DNA of 13,325 bases from Gammaproteobacteria bacterium (GTDB lineage Bacteria; Pseudomonadota; Gammaproteobacteria; Thiohalomonadales; Thiohalomonadaceae): assembly GCA_023228645.1 (NCBI GenBank), contig JALOAT010000077.1:1-13325 (forward strand). The letters run 5' to 3'. Made by a program: the position numbers and the translations under genes. Position 1 is the stretch's first letter, and every line of letters begins with the position of its first letter. The notes below the pieces were generated by a model. That model did not search any database and was not told the DNA's origin. It saw only the letters and a list, made by a program, of their open reading frames with translations. Positions 6,646 through 13,325 of this stretch are shown here, piece after piece.

Positions 6646-7406
6646 GACGGCACACGAACCGCGGTGCTGCGGTCGATGCCCAGCGCGTGGGTCAGCTCGG
6701 CGTGATTGAGGATGTAATCGGCCGCCCCGCCGGCCGACTGACGTTGCAGACGTCGCTCGCCCTGGCGCAGCCGCGCCGGATCACAGCCGAGGAAGGCCAG
6801 AGCCCGGCCCACAGCAGCCGCATCGTTTTCGCGAAAGTCCTCGTAGTGCACCACGTGGTAGGGATTGGTGTGCCGCAAATCGCCCAGACGGCGATCTATC
6901 CAGGCCTTGGAGTGCACGCGTGCGCAGGCCTCGCGTACCGGAATGCGCACCTTCATCGCGGCGGGATAGGACTTGCCCCAATAACTCTGCGTCTCGCGGG
7001 CGAGGTATTTGGACTTGAGCCAGTCCACGGCGTCACGCCGGACGATATGGATGACATGAGTCTTTGGGTGGGCGGCCAGCCAGCTCAGGCAGGTCTCCAG
7101 CCCATCGAGCCAGAGGGTCGGATTGAAACGGGGATGCACGGCCCACAGGGCGTTGGCGCGAAACAGCCAGCGAAAACCCAGCCACTGCACGTCGCGCTGG
7201 ACCATGGCACGCCAGAGTTCGAAACGTGGCCGCTTGACGAACTGCAGGTGGCCGGCGAAGGCGAGCGACGCCACCTGTGCCTTGCGTGGCCCTCGCACAT
7301 GATTGAGCCATTCCGCACCGCAGACCACGGCGGGATGACGACCGAGCGCCTCGGCAAATGCGGAACTGCCCGTGCGCTGGGTACCGAGGATGAGAAAATT
7401 CTGCAT
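6642..7406 (-). CDS. PAPS-dependent sulfotransferase (Stf0-like)
   Basis: This encodes 254 residues. The 5'-phosphosulfate loop is LGTQRTGSSAF (7-17) and the 3'-phosphate site is RRDAVDWLKSKY (123-134), with R124 and S132 in the usual eight-residue spacing. VVHYEDF (185-191) is the conserved acidic segment after it. Such enzymes move a sulfo group from PAPS to a hydroxyl, often on a sugar, in the cytoplasm. The frame extends upstream to 7529, but the PAPS loop belongs near the N-terminus. AGGGA lies about 10 bases before the ATG at 7406, so that start is chosen. It is the first gene of the overlapping four-gene unit. It differs clearly from the other two sulfotransferases here in length and in the sequence around the PAPS loop. 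Its acceptor is unknown. Confidence 0.88.
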   Translation of the reverse strand: MQNFLILGTQRTGSSAFAEALGRHPAVVCGAEWLNHVRGPRKAQVASLAFAGHLQFVKRPRFELWRAMVQRDVQWLGFRWLFRANALWAVHPRFNPTLWLDGLETCLSWLAAHPKTHVIHIVRRDAVDWLKSKYLARETQSYWGKSYPAAMKVRIPVREACARVHSKAWIDRRLGDLRHTNPYHVVHYEDFRENDAAAVGRALAFLGCDPARLRQGERRLQRQSAGGAADYILNHAELTHALGIDRSTAVRVPS

Positions 7407-7513
7407 GTCCCGTTCCCTGGAATGCATGCCCGCGCCACGGCACGCTACCACCGGTGCGCGTACGTCTCGGATAAAACGCAAACGCCGCGCGGTGGCGGGC
7501 GTAGCGCCGTCGC

Positions 7514-7551
7514 AGGCGTCGGGGAGCAATCATGCTCCCCGACCGTGCCTG
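7514..7551 (-). terminator. strong hairpin after the glycoside-hydrolase-like gene
   Basis: A perfect 11-bp stem (7518-7528 with 7533-7543) closes a four-base loop. Five further pairs (7513-7517 with 7547-7551) follow after a three-base bulge. It begins 4 bases beyond the TAA at 7556-7558 of the upstream gene. No T-run follows directly on the minus strand, so it may act by RNA stabilisation or with Rho instead of as a classical intrinsic terminator. It separates that gene from the sulfotransferase unit. Confidence 0.6.
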
Positions 7552-7555
7552 ACGC

Positions 7556-8725
7556 TTACTTGCCGAGGATGTCCGGATAACGCTCGACCAGCGGGAGCAC
7601 CTTGTCGAAAAACTCCGGTGACTTGCGCAGCCAGAAAATGTAGTCGAGGTGCAGCGTGTTGGCACCGTAGAACAACATGTCCCGGGCCGTCACCGGGCTG
7701 CCGTCGGGCCAGCTGCGTCCCCAGTTGGGCGTCTGCACGGCCTGGCCGGCGACCACCTTGTCCTTGTAGGTCTCGTAGTATTGATAAGCGCCGGTCTCCT
7801 GCCCCTCGTTGCCGGGTTCAAGATCCGGGCCGCCGATGCCCAGCCCCAATTTCGCGGCATGCGCCGCGATGTCGGCCAGGTATTGCTTGCCGCACGGCAG
7901 ATAGCTGAACCACTGCATTGCCGTGGTCTTCTTCCATGCCGCAGCCATATGATCCATGCCGTGCATGATGGCATCGCGATAGCGCTCGGGTGAATACGAC
8001 GGCTCCTTGTCGGCGCCGGCGCAGACGACGGGCGATGCAGTCTCCTGCACGTTGAAGGCTTCGAAGTACGGCTCATCATCGAAGCGTTCTGCGAGTGCCC
8101 GATACAGCGCACCCATGCGGTCCTGCACGGCCAGGTTCCAACGTTTGACGACCCAACCCTTGCCACTGCGATCACGGACGATACCGCCCTCGTAGGCCGG
8201 GTCCTTGCGCAGATAATCCGGCACGATGATCGCACCGTGGTAGCCGTTCACGTTGAGTTGAACGACCAGACGTTTACCCATGGCGCCCAGGTACTTCAGG
8301 TCACGTTCGATAGCCGAGAAATCGTACTGGTTTTTTTGCGGCTCCAGCTGTTTCCACAGATACCTGATCTGCACACCGTGGATATTCGGATTGCCCTTGA
8401 TGGTATCGAGCACCGAAAACGGAGTCGGATCGCCGCTGCCGAGATAGACCAGCATGTAATGACCCGGGTGGTATTTCTTTTTCACGGGCGCCGGGTCCTG
8501 CGCACAGGAGCCCGGCGGCGTGATGCATAGGCCGCGGGGTGTATCCGGCACCGCCGCGAATGCGCCCGCCGACATCCCCGAGGCCATGACCAACACACCC
8601 GTGCATACAATCGATACGACTGTCAGCTGCCCCTGACGCACCAGCCGACCGGCAGCGCCGCCGAGACCCTGCAAAAACCGACGCGCCCGGCCCTGAACGT
8701 CGCCCCCGTTGTTCGCCTGTTTCAT
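7556..8725 (-). CDS. secreted glycoside-hydrolase-like TIM-barrel protein
   Basis: This encodes 389 residues. A long basic N-terminus (about 33 residues) precedes a hydrophobic stretch (34-57) that ends in GAFA, a signal peptide or membrane anchor. The mature protein has features of a clan-A-like (beta/alpha)8 hydrolase. YMLVYLG (90-96) is a first strand. IHGVQIRYLWKQLEPQKNQY (115-134) and DFSAIERDL follow, the common 'W..LEP..G.YDF..ID..L' pattern. KRLVVQLNV (151-159) is a third strand. FEAFNVQETA (221-230) offers E228 as the acid/base candidate. I cannot place the second catalytic glutamate with confidence. AGAGGG lies 6 bases before the ATG, a good ribosome site. Polysaccharide loci often encode a secreted glycanase that trims or releases the polymer, and that role is inferred. 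No CAZy family is assigned, and it could be non-catalytic. Confidence 0.75.
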   Translation of the reverse strand: MKQANNGGDVQGRARRFLQGLGGAAGRLVRQGQLTVVSIVCTGVLVMASGMSAGAFAAVPDTPRGLCITPPGSCAQDPAPVKKKYHPGHYMLVYLGSGDPTPFSVLDTIKGNPNIHGVQIRYLWKQLEPQKNQYDFSAIERDLKYLGAMGKRLVVQLNVNGYHGAIIVPDYLRKDPAYEGGIVRDRSGKGWVVKRWNLAVQDRMGALYRALAERFDDEPYFEAFNVQETASPVVCAGADKEPSYSPERYRDAIMHGMDHMAAAWKKTTAMQWFSYLPCGKQYLADIAAHAAKLGLGIGGPDLEPGNEGQETGAYQYYETYKDKVVAGQAVQTPNWGRSWPDGSPVTARDMLFYGANTLHLDYIFWLRKSPEFFDKVLPLVERYPDILGK

Positions 8726-8916
8726 CGGACCCTCTTTCGTAGCCGTAGCAACCAGTGGGTCGACAATATACCGGCGCGTTCAGTACGCCGCCGCGAGGGG
8801 CATCACGTAGCGATCGTGTCGAATCACCCAAACGGTTTCGCGATTATTTCCAATGACTCTTTCGTTTCACGACGCGGTTCACGGTAACGCGCCTAGCGTG
8901 CGAACTGCGTCCCACG
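8726..8916. other. 191-bp intergenic region with a possible promoter
   Basis: This gap separates the GT4 gene stop from the hydrolase-like gene start, and it is AT-richer than its surroundings. An imperfect hairpin just after the GT4 stop (about 8873-8909, minus strand; acgc and gttc arms) lacks a T-run. No open frame here looks coding. Confidence 0.4.
8765..8770 (-). promoter_or_regulatory. candidate -10 element TATATT
   Basis: TATATT on the minus strand lies 39 bases before the ATG at 8725, which would leave a short leader with the AGAGGG ribosome site. No good -35 hexamer stands at 16-18 bases upstream, so support is weak. Confidence 0.25.
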
Positions 8917-10176
8917 TTAAAGACGCTGTACACGGCGCGACGCGCCAATGGGTGCGGCGCTTGGCGTGTCCGGCAGAACACTCCGGTAAACCGCGCCGAT
9001 CTTCGCCTCCAGTGCGGTGACGGAATACTCCCCGGTGGCCCTTGCGCGCCCCGCCGCGCCCATGCGCCGGCGGCATGCGGGATCCGTCAGCAGTTTCGCG
9101 AGTGCCTCGGTAAGCGCCGCGACGTAGCCGTCATAACCATCCATGGGCAGCTTGATGCCACAGGCCGGCGTCACGACCTCGGCGGGTCCGCCGTAATCGG
9201 ACGTGATGACGGGCAATCCGCACGCCATGGCCTCGAGGATCACCGTGCCACCGGGCTCGCGCAACGTGGGCAGACAAAAGATGTCCGCGGCACGATACCG
9301 TGCGAGCACTTCAGCACGCGACAGTGCGCCCGCGAGGTGCACGATACCCTGCAAGCGATAGCGCTCGATGAGGCGTGCCAGCGTGCCCTGCAAGCGCCCC
9401 TCGCCCACCAGTTCCACGGAAAACCCGTCAAGCCCCCGCGCACGGCAACGCCGCACGGCCTCCACCAGCAGCACCGGCCCCTTGTTGCCTTCCAACCTGC
9501 CGACGAACAACACCCTGGGCGCGGCGCGATGTACCGCGCGGGGCGCAGGTGTGAACACGCTTGTGTCGACCACCGTGTCGAAGACATTGACGCAGCGCGG
9601 CTGCACTACCTCAGGAAGCAGGCGCTTCACATGCCCGGTGCCGACGATGATGCGTTGGGCATGCGCCAGGTACGTGCGCCAGCCGCTCCGCCTGAGCAGC
9701 AGCGCATAGGCGGACTCGCGCAATCTGTCACGCAGATACTGGAAACGGAAGGCACGTGCGAAGCCCGGCGGGGTGCGCAGGCCACCGCCGAGCGGACCGA
9801 CGATCATGGGTATACCAACGCGATAGAGCCGGTTGTACGAATGGACGCCGAATGGCGTCTGACAATGCAGAAGGTCGAACCGGACCTGGCGCGCGCGATC
9901 CGCGAGCATGCGCTCCACCTGGCGGAAGAAGACCATGGGTGCGATACCGCGCAGACCCAGCCAGCGCTCAAGCCGACGCCACGGTTCAGTGCCGGCAACG
10001 CCATGGCACACCACCCGGTCACCGAATTCCCGCTGTACGGCCTCCCGGTGTCTCGCATCGGTGAATACTTCGACGTGGTGACTCCTTACGAGGATTTTCA
10101 ACCACTGGGCGGCCACCTGCGCCTCGGAGTTACGCTCCGGATTGAGGTTGAAGGCCACCACGGCAATGCGCGCCAT
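8917..10176 (-). CDS. GT4 glycosyltransferase
   Basis: This encodes 419 residues. The N-terminal domain has VAFNLNPERNSEAQVAAQW (residues 7-25) and the signature VGPLGGG (126-132). The donor domain has LFVGRLEGNKGP (223-234), the phosphate-binding loop, and CLPTLREPGGTVILEAMACG (301-320) with the glutamate pair E307 and E315. This is a cytoplasmic retaining sugar transferase of GT-B fold, likely adding one sugar to a lipid-linked glycan. GGAG lies about 8 bases before the ATG at 10176, and residues 3-9 (RIAVVAF) form the expected first strand, so the start is well supported. It is separated by 279 bp of repeat-bearing sequence from the sulfotransferase upstream and may have its own promoter. 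The last 18 residues are low in complexity and probably disordered. Specificity is unknown. Confidence 0.9.
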   Translation of the reverse strand: MARIAVVAFNLNPERNSEAQVAAQWLKILVRSHHVEVFTDARHREAVQREFGDRVVCHGVAGTEPWRRLERWLGLRGIAPMVFFRQVERMLADRARQVRFDLLHCQTPFGVHSYNRLYRVGIPMIVGPLGGGLRTPPGFARAFRFQYLRDRLRESAYALLLRRSGWRTYLAHAQRIIVGTGHVKRLLPEVVQPRCVNVFDTVVDTSVFTPAPRAVHRAAPRVLFVGRLEGNKGPVLLVEAVRRCRARGLDGFSVELVGEGRLQGTLARLIERYRLQGIVHLAGALSRAEVLARYRAADIFCLPTLREPGGTVILEAMACGLPVITSDYGGPAEVVTPACGIKLPMDGYDGYVAALTEALAKLLTDPACRRRMGAAGRARATGEYSVTALEAKIGAVYRSVLPDTPSAAPIGASRRVQRL

Positions 10177-10303
10177 GCTCGGCTCCGTTGCAGGTGCTTA
10201 ACCAGGTGCTCCGGACCCCGGAACACGTCATCTCGCTTGAAGAACTTGAACGCTAAGCTGCTGCTTCTCTGTCATTGCGAGCGCAGGGTATCGGCAAACC
10301 ACC

Positions 10304-10327
10304 GTAGGAACCTGCCCCGTGGGCGAA
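10304..10327 (+). repeat. REP-like element, unit 1
   Basis: The sequence starts GTAGGAAC and ends GTGGGCGAA around a small stem (gccc with gggc). It resembles the REP/BIME style of gammaproteobacteria, where a GTAG-type head precedes an imperfect hairpin. Only the one window is available, so copy number is unknown. Confidence 0.4.
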
Positions 10328-10383
10328 TTGCGTTTGCCAACCGCCGGGCGGTCACCGCAACCGCGTTCGCTGACGGTGTGGGC

Positions 10384-10407
10384 GGAAGCAAGCTCGCTTT
10401 GGGCGAT
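10384..10407 (+). repeat. REP-like element, unit 2 (degenerate)
   Basis: This runs from GGAAGC to GGGCGAT, in the same orientation as unit 1, and shares its GGAA head and GGGCGA tail. The GTAG head is not intact (ggcggaa). It may be a decayed partner of unit 1. Confidence 0.33.
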
Positions 10408-10455
10408 CCGGGCATGTCTCGGTTTGGCACACGCGTTTCACCGCAGCCCGTCCAC

Positions 10456-11454
10456 TCAAGCGCGCTTGTGCTTCCAGGTGCGCATCGCCGTGTGTGCCTC
10501 GTTCCAGCGCACGCGTAATGCGCTGCCCCTGGCGGTGCGGCGATTGCCGCGCAGCAAGGCGAAGCCGCGCCGAAGATAGTCCGATACTTCCCACAGCCGG
10601 CACGCCAATGCGCCGGGTTCGCTGTCCTGCGTGTGGTTCACCACCGGATAGCCCAGCGCCGCGAGCGTGCCCCCGGCGATCGCCTCCATGCGTCGCTGCT
10701 GGCGCACGGAAAAGTAGCTCTGCCACCGGCCTGCGCCGGCGGCAACGACGGTCTTTTCCTGGGCTACCACCGGGCGATGTCGGCGTTTCACCGTCAGCAC
10801 CTCGTTCGTGAACGGCAGCCCGAGATGCGTGCAGATGCGCCGCATCCAGGTATCGGGATCGACCGCCAGCGCCTCGTAGCGGACCTCGAGATAACGATCG
10901 CCAAGCCGCTCGCCCTGCGCACGTCCTTCGACGATCGCCGTCTTCCAGCGCACCAGTGTGCGCTGCGGATGATAGCCCCAGCGCCGGTGCAACGAGGCCG
11001 CGCAACCGCGGCCGTCACGGATGAGGTGCACAAAACGGGCTTCCGGAAATAGCGCGGCCAGCTTTTCCATGTGGAGCACATGGTTCGGCGTCTTCTCTCC
11101 CCAGCGTAATTTACCCTCACGGGCGGCGAAGAAGCGCATGGTGTGTTCCACTACCGTCGCGAGATCGTGGGGCAGGGTCCGCCAGTTCTCAGGCAGCGGT
11201 GCCCACTCGCCCCGGCCGAGCTGGAAGCGCGGGTCGTTACACAGCGTTTCCCACAACCTGCGGAAATTCCCGTCGACGCGCAGATCGCCGAATTTGCCGG
11301 CCGCGATGGCATCAATGAAATAGGGAAGCAGTTTAGTTTCCTTGGGGAACGCGTAGAACGCAGGGTGGTTGTTCAACAGATCCCGCAAAAGCGTGGTCCC
11401 AGATCCGTTCATGCCAACGATGAACACGGGCCCGGTGTGTTGTTCCTGTGCCAT
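10456..11454 (-). CDS. PAPS-dependent sulfotransferase (Sulfotransfer_3-like)
   Basis: This encodes 332 residues. The 5'-phosphosulfate loop is VGMNGSGTTLLRDLLNNHP (13-31). GEKTPNH (119-125) is the conserved lysine segment. LIRDGRGCAASLHRRW (144-159) is the 3'-phosphate site, with R146 and S154. VRYEAL (191-196) and GRWQSYFS (242-249) also match the family, which includes bacterial and animal sulfotransferases that act on sugars, lipids or tyrosine. Here a polysaccharide or glycolipid acceptor is inferred from the neighbouring transferases. GGGAGGA lies about 8 bases before the ATG at 11454, a strong ribosome site. Its start is 19 bp after the stop of the next sulfotransferase gene upstream, so the two are co-transcribed. 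The last 45 or so residues are Arg-rich and not part of the core domain. Confidence 0.92.
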   Translation of the reverse strand: MAQEQHTGPVFIVGMNGSGTTLLRDLLNNHPAFYAFPKETKLLPYFIDAIAAGKFGDLRVDGNFRRLWETLCNDPRFQLGRGEWAPLPENWRTLPHDLATVVEHTMRFFAAREGKLRWGEKTPNHVLHMEKLAALFPEARFVHLIRDGRGCAASLHRRWGYHPQRTLVRWKTAIVEGRAQGERLGDRYLEVRYEALAVDPDTWMRRICTHLGLPFTNEVLTVKRRHRPVVAQEKTVVAAGAGRWQSYFSVRQQRRMEAIAGGTLAALGYPVVNHTQDSEPGALACRLWEVSDYLRRGFALLRGNRRTARGSALRVRWNEAHTAMRTWKHKRA

Positions 11455-11473
11455 TCATTGTCCTCCCTTGCGT

Positions 11474-12433
11474 TCAACCACTCGCGCCCGTGCGTGCAAC
11501 GCGCTCGCCGGCGGCCGTCTGTCTGCCCGTGCCCACACCCGCTCCCGCAGCCGCCGCGGCTGCGTAGCGGTAGCTGACGAGCTTCCCGGCCAGGCTGGCG
11601 TCCAGCTCTGCGATCTGCCCGGGCAGCAGCTCCCGCCGCCAGGCATCGCCTCGCTCCGGACGGATGCGCTGCCGCGCCAAATGGCGTTCGAATTGGGCGG
11701 TCCATGGGAGCCCGGCAAAGCGCAGGCAGGCCTCCATGGTCGCGTGTGGCCTGGCCAGGAAATCCTCGTAGCGAAAGCTCATGTAACGACTTTCATCCAG
11801 GCCACGTGCGGACTGCTCATAGCTGTCCATGAGCAACTTCCAACCGATGCCCGCGAGCAAGGTGAAGGACCGATCACCGGCCTCCCATTCCCGTTGATAA
11901 TGGACAGGAAGCACGCCCCACGGCCAGTTCTCCGGACCGGCGTAGCCGCCCCACCAGGGCATGTGCAGCCAGGAATTGGCGACCGCACGTCCGTCCCTGA
12001 TCACATGAATGAAGCGCGCCTCCGGGAAGATGCGCGCAAAGAAACCAATGCGCGACCAACCGGTGTACTTGTGCGTGAATACCGCTTTTCCCTGCAGGGC
12101 GTGACGCTCTTCAAAAAGGGCCCTGAACCGCTGTTCGAGCCACGGCGTCACGTCATCGGCGCGTAGATCGCGCGCCGGACGGCAGTAGATGGGCGAGGCA
12201 CGCCGGCCGATGAGGTCGAACGCCTCGGAGGGGGCAAACCGCGCCTTGCCCTTGGTCGTGAACCGCCCCTGTGACAGCCGGTACAACAGGTTGTTGTAGC
12301 GCCCCTTAAAGGGCAGGCGCCGCAGCCGGTCCTCCACATTGGAGATGAAGCCTGCGTCCCGATGCGCAGCAATGAGTTCGTGGACGAAAGACGAACCGCA
12401 GCGCCCAGTGCCGATGATGAATACGATTTTCAC
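11474..12433 (-). CDS. PAPS-dependent sulfotransferase, GTG start
   Basis: This encodes 319 residues. The 5'-phosphosulfate loop is FIIGTGRCGSSFVHELI (5-21). HKYTGW (121-126) takes the place of the usual EKTP segment. FIHVIRDGRAVANSW (141-155) holds the 3'-phosphate site, with R146 and S154. FRYEDFLARP (220-229) is the conserved acidic segment. A Trp-rich stretch (residues 155-184, WGGY, WPWG) may shape the acceptor site. The GTG at 12433 is the start because AGGAG lies about 6 bases upstream and the PAPS loop must sit at the very N-terminus. The C-terminus (290-319) is a low-complexity Ala/Gly tail. The gene lies 24 bp after the polymerase-like gene and 19 bp before the next sulfotransferase, in one operon. 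The acceptor is unknown, but it differs enough from its neighbour to suggest a different sulfation position. Confidence 0.92.
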   Translation of the reverse strand: MKIVFIIGTGRCGSSFVHELIAAHRDAGFISNVEDRLRRLPFKGRYNNLLYRLSQGRFTTKGKARFAPSEAFDLIGRRASPIYCRPARDLRADDVTPWLEQRFRALFEERHALQGKAVFTHKYTGWSRIGFFARIFPEARFIHVIRDGRAVANSWLHMPWWGGYAGPENWPWGVLPVHYQREWEAGDRSFTLLAGIGWKLLMDSYEQSARGLDESRYMSFRYEDFLARPHATMEACLRFAGLPWTAQFERHLARQRIRPERGDAWRRELLPGQIAELDASLAGKLVSYRYAAAAAAGAGVGTGRQTAAGERVARTGASG

Positions 12434-12457
12434 AATCGCTCCTGGCTTGGGAATCCT

Positions 12458-13325
12458 TCATGCCACCACGATCGTTCCGTGCCGTGGAGTGCGTGCCGCG
12501 GCACGAAGCGCATCCCATCGGGACGCCACCACGTAGCCGGAGCCGTACCAGAACAGAAATCCGAGCACGTCGAAGACCATGAAGTTCTTGTAGACGAGTG
12601 AGAATACGATGATGGCTACGACCCCCGTCCAACCGAGTGCGAATATGCCGGAGAGCGTCGTGCCTGCGGTCTGTGCGTGGCGGCGCGCATCGTGAAAGAC
12701 GAACACGAAGAACAGCAATAACAACGCCGTGCCGAGCAGACCGCACTCCCAGAGGAACATATCGAGTGCGGTGCGCTTGGCACGGAATGCCTCAAGGTAG
12801 TCGTACTCGCCGGAAAACCCTCGCACCGTAAAACGCGACACGTTGCCAGCGCCGAGACCGAATGCCAGCTGCAGAGGGTCCTCGCGCAGCGCACGATAGG
12901 CCAGACTGATGCCGTCGAAGCGGGCCACCCGGTCATCGTCCGGATTCAGCTCCGGACGCGGAGAACGCACGATGCCTGTGGTGTCCTCATGATCCAGGAC
13001 CGTGCCTGGGTCGACCTCGTCCGCGGTGCCGCTGTACAGATAGGACGACACCGCCTGTCGATCCGTGAGGAAACGGGCGAGTCCCTGCTCGCCGGGGGCG
13101 AGTGTCGTGGCGTCGTAGAGCACGATGGCGGTGAGCAGTACGAAGGTGGAGCCACTCCCGGCCAGCGCCAGGTACATGACGCGTTTGCGCCAATCCGTGG
13201 CCGACACTGCCACCACGATGGCGATGGCCAGCGGCAGCATCAGCATGGCGCCTTTGGTGTCGTTGATGGTGGTCGGGATGAACAGCAGGGCCGCGAGCGC
13301 GAGGAAGCGGCCCCAGGACAGCCGA
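12458..13325 (-). CDS. O-antigen ligase/Wzy polymerase-like membrane protein, 5' end outside window
   Basis: The last 288 codons of a gene that enters from the right edge; the frame is open to 13325. The N-terminal visible part is FIPTTINDTKGAM followed by a helix, like the conserved 'E.K' region of O-antigen ligase-family proteins. A second helix (around YLALAGSGSTFVLLTAIVLY) is followed by a periplasmic loop of roughly 100 residues with RFDGISLAYRALREDPLQL and GLGAGNVSRF, the family's 'R...W....PlfG.G.gn' pattern. The segment ALDMFLWECGLLGTALLLL starts the final helices. Such proteins polymerise or ligate lipid-linked oligosaccharide at the outer face of the inner membrane. Polymerase, ligase and related roles cannot be separated by sequence. 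The stop is 24 bp before the GTG of the sulfotransferase, so the genes are likely co-transcribed. Confidence 0.82.
   Translation of the reverse strand, partial: RLSWGRFLALAALLFIPTTINDTKGAMLMLPLAIAIVVAVSATDWRKRVMYLALAGSGSTFVLLTAIVLYDATTLAPGEQGLARFLTDRQAVSSYLYSGTADEVDPGTVLDHEDTTGIVRSPRPELNPDDDRVARFDGISLAYRALREDPLQLAFGLGAGNVSRFTVRGFSGEYDYLEAFRAKRTALDMFLWECGLLGTALLLLFFVFVFHDARRHAQTAGTTLSGIFALGWTGVVAIIVFSLVYKNFMVFDVLGFLFWYGSGYVVASRWDALRAAARTPRHGTIVVA

Larger units (their letters stand above)
10177..10455. other. 279-bp noncoding region rich in short repeats
   Basis: No convincing gene lies here. It holds two REP-like units (10304-10327 and 10384-10407) and an odd palindrome at 10340-10352 (accgcc-g-ggcggt) flanked by ttgc and gcaa. 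A direct repeat, aggtgct, lies on either side of taacc near 10193-10210. The segment gtcattgcgagcgcag at 10271-10286 resembles one half of a dispersed palindromic element that I recall from other bacterial genomes; that resemblance is from memory. Confidence 0.5.

Noticed and set aside
6687..7580. 297-residue open frame on the plus strand
   Set aside because: Antisense to the sulfotransferase whose PAPS-binding motifs are intact.
9337..10518. 393-residue open frame on the plus strand
   Set aside because: Antisense to a GT4 gene and then runs through the repeat-bearing gap; composition is that of a shadow frame.
1..13325. CRISPR array, tRNA, rRNA, insertion sequence or transposase
   Set aside because: No regular spaced repeats, no cloverleaf or rRNA-like sequence and no transposase motifs were seen on either strand.

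Overview
The window is GC-rich and densely coded. It looks like part of a cell-surface polysaccharide locus from a Pseudomonadota bacterium, most likely a gammaproteobacterium or betaproteobacterium. I infer the lineage from protein style (GT4 transferases, PAPS sulfotransferases, a GMC dehydrogenase with a Tat partner, a c-type cytochrome) and from REP-like intergenic repeats, not from any marker gene. Twelve of the thirteen genes lie on the minus strand, so transcription runs from high to low coordinates. The exception is a small cytochrome c gene.

Right block (13325 to 8917), in transcription order: the C-terminal part of an O-antigen ligase/Wzy-type membrane protein (cut by the window edge), two different PAPS-dependent sulfotransferases, a 279-bp noncoding stretch with REP-like repeats, and a GT4 glycosyltransferase.

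Middle block (8725 to 4336): a secreted glycoside-hydrolase-like protein followed by a strong hairpin, then a tightly overlapping four-gene unit. That unit encodes a third sulfotransferase, a 115-residue three-helix membrane protein, a GMC-family flavin oxidoreductase and a small Tat-signal protein. The last two overlap at ATGA. Together they resemble the catalytic and Tat-escort subunits of FAD-dependent sugar dehydrogenases. A monoheme cytochrome c gene converges on this unit with a 10-bp gap and could be the electron acceptor.

Left block (3841 to 1): two more GT4 glycosyltransferases and a secreted protein with two nearly identical malectin domains plus the start of an Ig-like domain (cut by the window edge). 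The first of these two transferases is intact. The second is interrupted by a single in-frame TAG codon just before its donor-binding motif. It is either a fresh pseudogene, a sequencing error or a suppressed stop.

Taken together, the genes suggest synthesis, sulfation, polymerisation, trimming and binding of a sulfated exopolysaccharide or O-antigen, with a periplasmic sugar-oxidising enzyme attached to the locus. The most unusual parts are the sulfotransferase / membrane protein / GMC / Tat-protein unit with its convergent cytochrome, the three sulfotransferases together, and the amber-interrupted transferase.
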